From a virus, in the IMG/VR virus record IMGVR_UViG_3300037963_001253, positions 35,207-84,618 of that record: DNA of 49,412 nt; one strand, written 5' to 3'. Each line of letters begins with the position of its first letter. The stretch's first letter is position 1. Of this stretch, positions 48,110 to 49,412 are shown in pieces. The notes beneath the pieces are model-generated. The model ran no database searches and had not been told where the DNA came from. It saw only the letters and a list, made by a program, of their open reading frames with translations. The position numbers were made by a program, and so were the translations under genes.

Positions 48110-49412
48110 ATGATAATTAAAAAACAGAAAGAAGCAAGAGTTCTCCAAACTGGAGAAACACAAAGCAGTACCAAGATGTCATTAGACATAGAGTCAGCTC
48201 AAGTCCTAATGCAGATGTTGAGTAAGAATCTATATTCTGATGAGGTTGGTTCTGCTGTTAGAGAATGTGCAAGTAATGCACTGGACAGCCACAGAAGAGC
48301 TGGTGTAACAGACCCAATTGTAGTATCTCTACGTGTAGGAGATACAGGATGGGAGTTTACTGTTGAGGATTTCGGTATAGGTCTGAACCATAAAGATGTT
48401 GAGAACATTATTAGTAAGTATGGTAAATCAACCAAGCGTGATAGTGAAAACGAGCTTGGTATGATGGGTCTAGGATTCAAAGCACCACTAGCTTATTGTT
48501 CTAGTTTCTATTTCATAGCTAGAAAAGATGGAATGGAGCGTAAGTACATGATGTATGAGGGTGAAGATGTTAATACTATTGATCAATTGTACAGCAAGCG
48601 TACTGATGAACGTAACGGTGTTAAGATAATTATACCGGTTAGGTCTTATGATGAGTATGACTTTAGACGTAAGATCAAAGAGCAGCTGTGTTACTTTGAG
48701 AATGTATACTTTGATGTCAAAGAGATAGATAACAACTTCACTATACATAGAAGCGAGTACTATCAATGGTCTGAGCTATGTGAAGTCGAAGAGATGCATG
48801 TATGTCTAGATGATGTATACTATCCTATTGATTGGAAGAAGCTAGATATGGAAAGAATCAGAATGCCACTTGGTGTGAGATTTAGTCTGACTGATGGCCT
48901 ATATCCAACACCAAACAGGGAAGCATTGAGATATACAGCTGAAGCTAAAGAAGTTATCAAGGCTAGAATCACTGATGTTGCTAATCATTTCGTTGAGAAA
49001 TACAATGAGAAAGCTGAAGGTGATGGTGATCTTGCTACTCTATATGCATACTATGATAATAGTGATAGATATATCGATCACCTAGGTGAGCAGATGGATA
49101 TCACTAAACTGATTAAGTATGCCACTACACAGATAGCTACACCACAACTAAATGGTCTTAAGGTATCTAAGTTCTCTGATCTCTGGCACTCTAAGGAGTA
49201 TTGGATTCAGACTCTTAAGGCTAAGTTTCAGATGAAGAATGGTAAGTTGTACAATGTTGATAAAAGTTACAGCTATGGTTGGAATGTAGGTAATATTCTA
49301 GGTGTAAAAAGCAGTAGGTATGATCGTAAAACAAAGCCTACAATATATTATTATGCTGATAGAGTGGGTGGTGTTAAGAAAGAGTATATAAGATCTTTAC
49401 ACAATGATAGCT
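48110..49412 (+). CDS. rIIA-like GHKL-family ATPase, 3' end outside window
   Basis: At least 434 residues are visible. The Bergerat ATP-binding fold has N-box Glu52-x-x-x-Asn56-Ala-x-Asp, G1 Asp87-Phe-Gly-Ile-Gly91, and G2 Gly117-Met-Met-Gly-Leu-Gly122-Phe-Lys. Phage rIIA-like proteins have this fold and act in lysis timing, membrane effects or exclusion in T4; the role here is not known. The following part (about 200-434) is mixed alpha/beta. A leader TTAATAAAT precedes the ATG at 48110. The frame is open at the right edge. Confidence 0.8.
   Translation, partial: MIIKKQKEARVLQTGETQSSTKMSLDIESAQVLMQMLSKNLYSDEVGSAVRECASNALDSHRRAGVTDPIVVSLRVGDTGWEFTVEDFGIGLNHKDVENIISKYGKSTKRDSENELGMMGLGFKAPLAYCSSFYFIARKDGMERKYMMYEGEDVNTIDQLYSKRTDERNGVKIIIPVRSYDEYDFRRKIKEQLCYFENVYFDVKEIDNNFTIHRSEYYQWSELCEVEEMHVCLDDVYYPIDWKKLDMERIRMPLGVRFSLTDGLYPTPNREALRYTAEAKEVIKARITDVANHFVEKYNEKAEGDGDLATLYAYYDNSDRYIDHLGEQMDITKLIKYATTQIATPQLNGLKVSKFSDLWHSKEYWIQTLKAKFQMKNGKLYNVDKSYSYGWNVGNILGVKSSRYDRKTKPTIYYYADRVGGVKKEYIRSLHNDS

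Noticed and set aside
1-49412. Stop-codon reassignment, as known in some crAss-like phages
   Set aside because: All major genes read through with the standard code, and TAA, TAG and TGA all serve as ordinary stops at gene ends.
1-49412. A diversity-generating retroelement for the fibre genes
   Set aside because: No reverse transcriptase or template/variable repeat pair is visible; the fibre-block repeats are simple Thr/Ser codon tracts.
1-49412. Prophage integration module
   Set aside because: No integrase, transposase, excisionase or attachment repeat is seen. This covers only the window and not the whole genome.

Overview
The window is part of a tailed-phage genome of the order Crassvirales (crAss-like phages), so the host should be a member of the Bacteroidota. 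The evidence is the gene set and gene order: a terminase, a large portal, an acidic scaffold-like protein, a capsid protein and two conserved head/neck proteins run in one direction. A neck/tail block follows them: ring-like protein, IHF-like protein, tail tubular protein and a giant tail protein. Replication genes run in the opposite direction. The DNA is AT-rich. Starts lack Shine-Dalgarno sequences and are preceded by A/T leaders, and several upstream regions carry the Bacteroidota promoter pattern TTTG-N19-TAnnTTTG. No stop-codon reassignment is needed, and I found no integrase, tRNA or CRISPR array. The free-living (aquatic) or gut origin cannot be told from the sequence.

The left arm (1-32549) is transcribed leftward. 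From its promoter near 32.6 kb come small regulators and zinc-ribbon proteins, a HU/IHF-like protein, terL, portal, scaffold and MCP, two conserved neck proteins, and then an accessory block at 21.1-9.9 kb. That block encodes virion surface or tail proteins rich in cysteines and in poly-Thr/Ser linkers, including a trypsin-like serine protease, a tail-collar fibre and four tandem copies of one small domain. After tandem terminators at 9.8 kb a second leftward unit has its own promoter: metallophosphoesterase, a 67-aa protein, ring-like protein, IHF-like protein, tail tubular protein and a giant tail protein that runs off the left edge.

A 348-bp C-rich divergent region (32550-32897) separates the arms. 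It holds a repeated AGACCCC motif and a GC-rich inverted repeat, and is the best candidate here for an origin or master control region.

The right arm (32898-49412) is transcribed rightward. A set of small unknown genes comes first (single-TM proteins, two zinc ribbons, acidic proteins), separated by strong RNA hairpins. The replication module follows: family B DNA polymerase, a membrane-anchored AT-hook protein, a winged-helix protein, DnaB-like helicase, SF2 helicase, Sak4/AAA_24-like ATPase, an SSB-like protein and a DnaG-like primase behind an attenuator-like leader. It continues with a DUF932-like protein, a nucleotide-sugar epimerase, a uracil-DNA glycosylase homologue and a truncated rIIA-like GHKL ATPase. 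Several of these enzymes have a substituted diagnostic residue: PolB motif C, UDG motif A, the helicase P-loop and the primase zinc ligands.

The most unusual part is the modular surface-protein block, where the same small domains are shuffled between genes and joined by Thr/Ser linkers. Next are the structured RNA elements of the right arm.
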